From positions 7,991 through 71,990 of the forward strand of contig JAEZJW010000106.1 of the NCBI GenBank assembly GCA_023415595.1: a stretch of 64,000 bases of DNA, read 5' to 3'. Shown here one piece after another: positions 63,953-64,000 of this stretch. Under the pieces are notes generated by a model. That model saw only the letters and a list, made by a program, of their open reading frames with translations. It ran no database searches and had not been told where the DNA came from. The first letter of the stretch is position 1. Each line of letters begins with the position of its first letter. The stretch is from Bacillota bacterium. GTDB taxonomy: Bacteria; Bacillota; Clostridia; Lachnospirales; Lachnospiraceae. The translations under genes were made by a program, and so were the position numbers.

Positions 63953-64000
63953 TCTGAAGGTTCTGCCAGCTGCACTTCATTCTCGGGCTAGCCCTAAAGG

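Overview
The window reads as a low-to-moderate G+C, spore-forming Clostridia chromosome, most likely a plant-polysaccharide-degrading member of the Lachnospiraceae. The basis is the overall gene style: strong GGAGG ribosome sites, frequent TTG/GTG starts, a T-box leader, a CBM22-GH10 xylanase lipoprotein, LysM-SleB and LysM-GH18 cortex-type hydrolases, and an SdpR/SdpI pair. No rRNA or tRNA gene was seen. The genus is inference.

Positions 1-42.4 kb are mostly ordinary housekeeping and envelope genes in short units. In order: a LytTR response regulator with the start of its probable kinase; luxS; four small unknown genes; a CDP-alcohol phosphatidyltransferase; leuS behind a T-box; a 1928-residue secreted protein built from Ig-like repeats with a NarL-type two-component pair beside it; DedA; MATE; a Ca2+-type P-ATPase; an MBL-fold hydrolase; enolase; an M32 carboxypeptidase; argH; sdpRI; two tandem type I signal peptidases; an alpha/beta hydrolase; a GH10 xylanase; LysM-GH18; a flavin reductase-like protein; YbaK; a CoiA-like protein; LysM-SleB; zinc phospholipase C; a CNNM/CorC protein; and a glutathione peroxidase. 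leuS is interrupted by an in-frame TAG right after its HIGH region.

Positions 63.5 kb down to 42.4 kb (minus strand) hold an accessory system that looks like a divergent Tad/Flp-type pilus or secretion locus. It has three MinD/TadZ-like proteins (only one with a recognisable P-loop), a CpaB-like SAF protein, a CpaF/TadA ATPase with an N-terminal membrane anchor, one long platform protein that looks like TadB and TadC joined, four small one-TM pilin-like proteins, and two large one-TM proteins that alternate zinc-ribbon-like CxxC knuckles with Ig-like modules. These are followed by a TadE/G-like protein with a Cys-rich tail. A second unit with its own promoter encodes an SLH-like protein and a ~1290-residue secreted protein split by an in-frame TGA, then a 23-residue ORF. 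The conserved engine plus the metal-knuckle/Ig subunits makes this the most unusual part of the window. I infer that it builds a surface fibre or adhesin; nothing in the sequence proves the substrate.

The window ends in stacked short hairpins that resemble the end of an IS200/IS605-type element continuing beyond the right edge. The two in-frame nonsense codons (leuS TAG, secreted-protein TGA) are in otherwise intact frames and deserve read-level checking.
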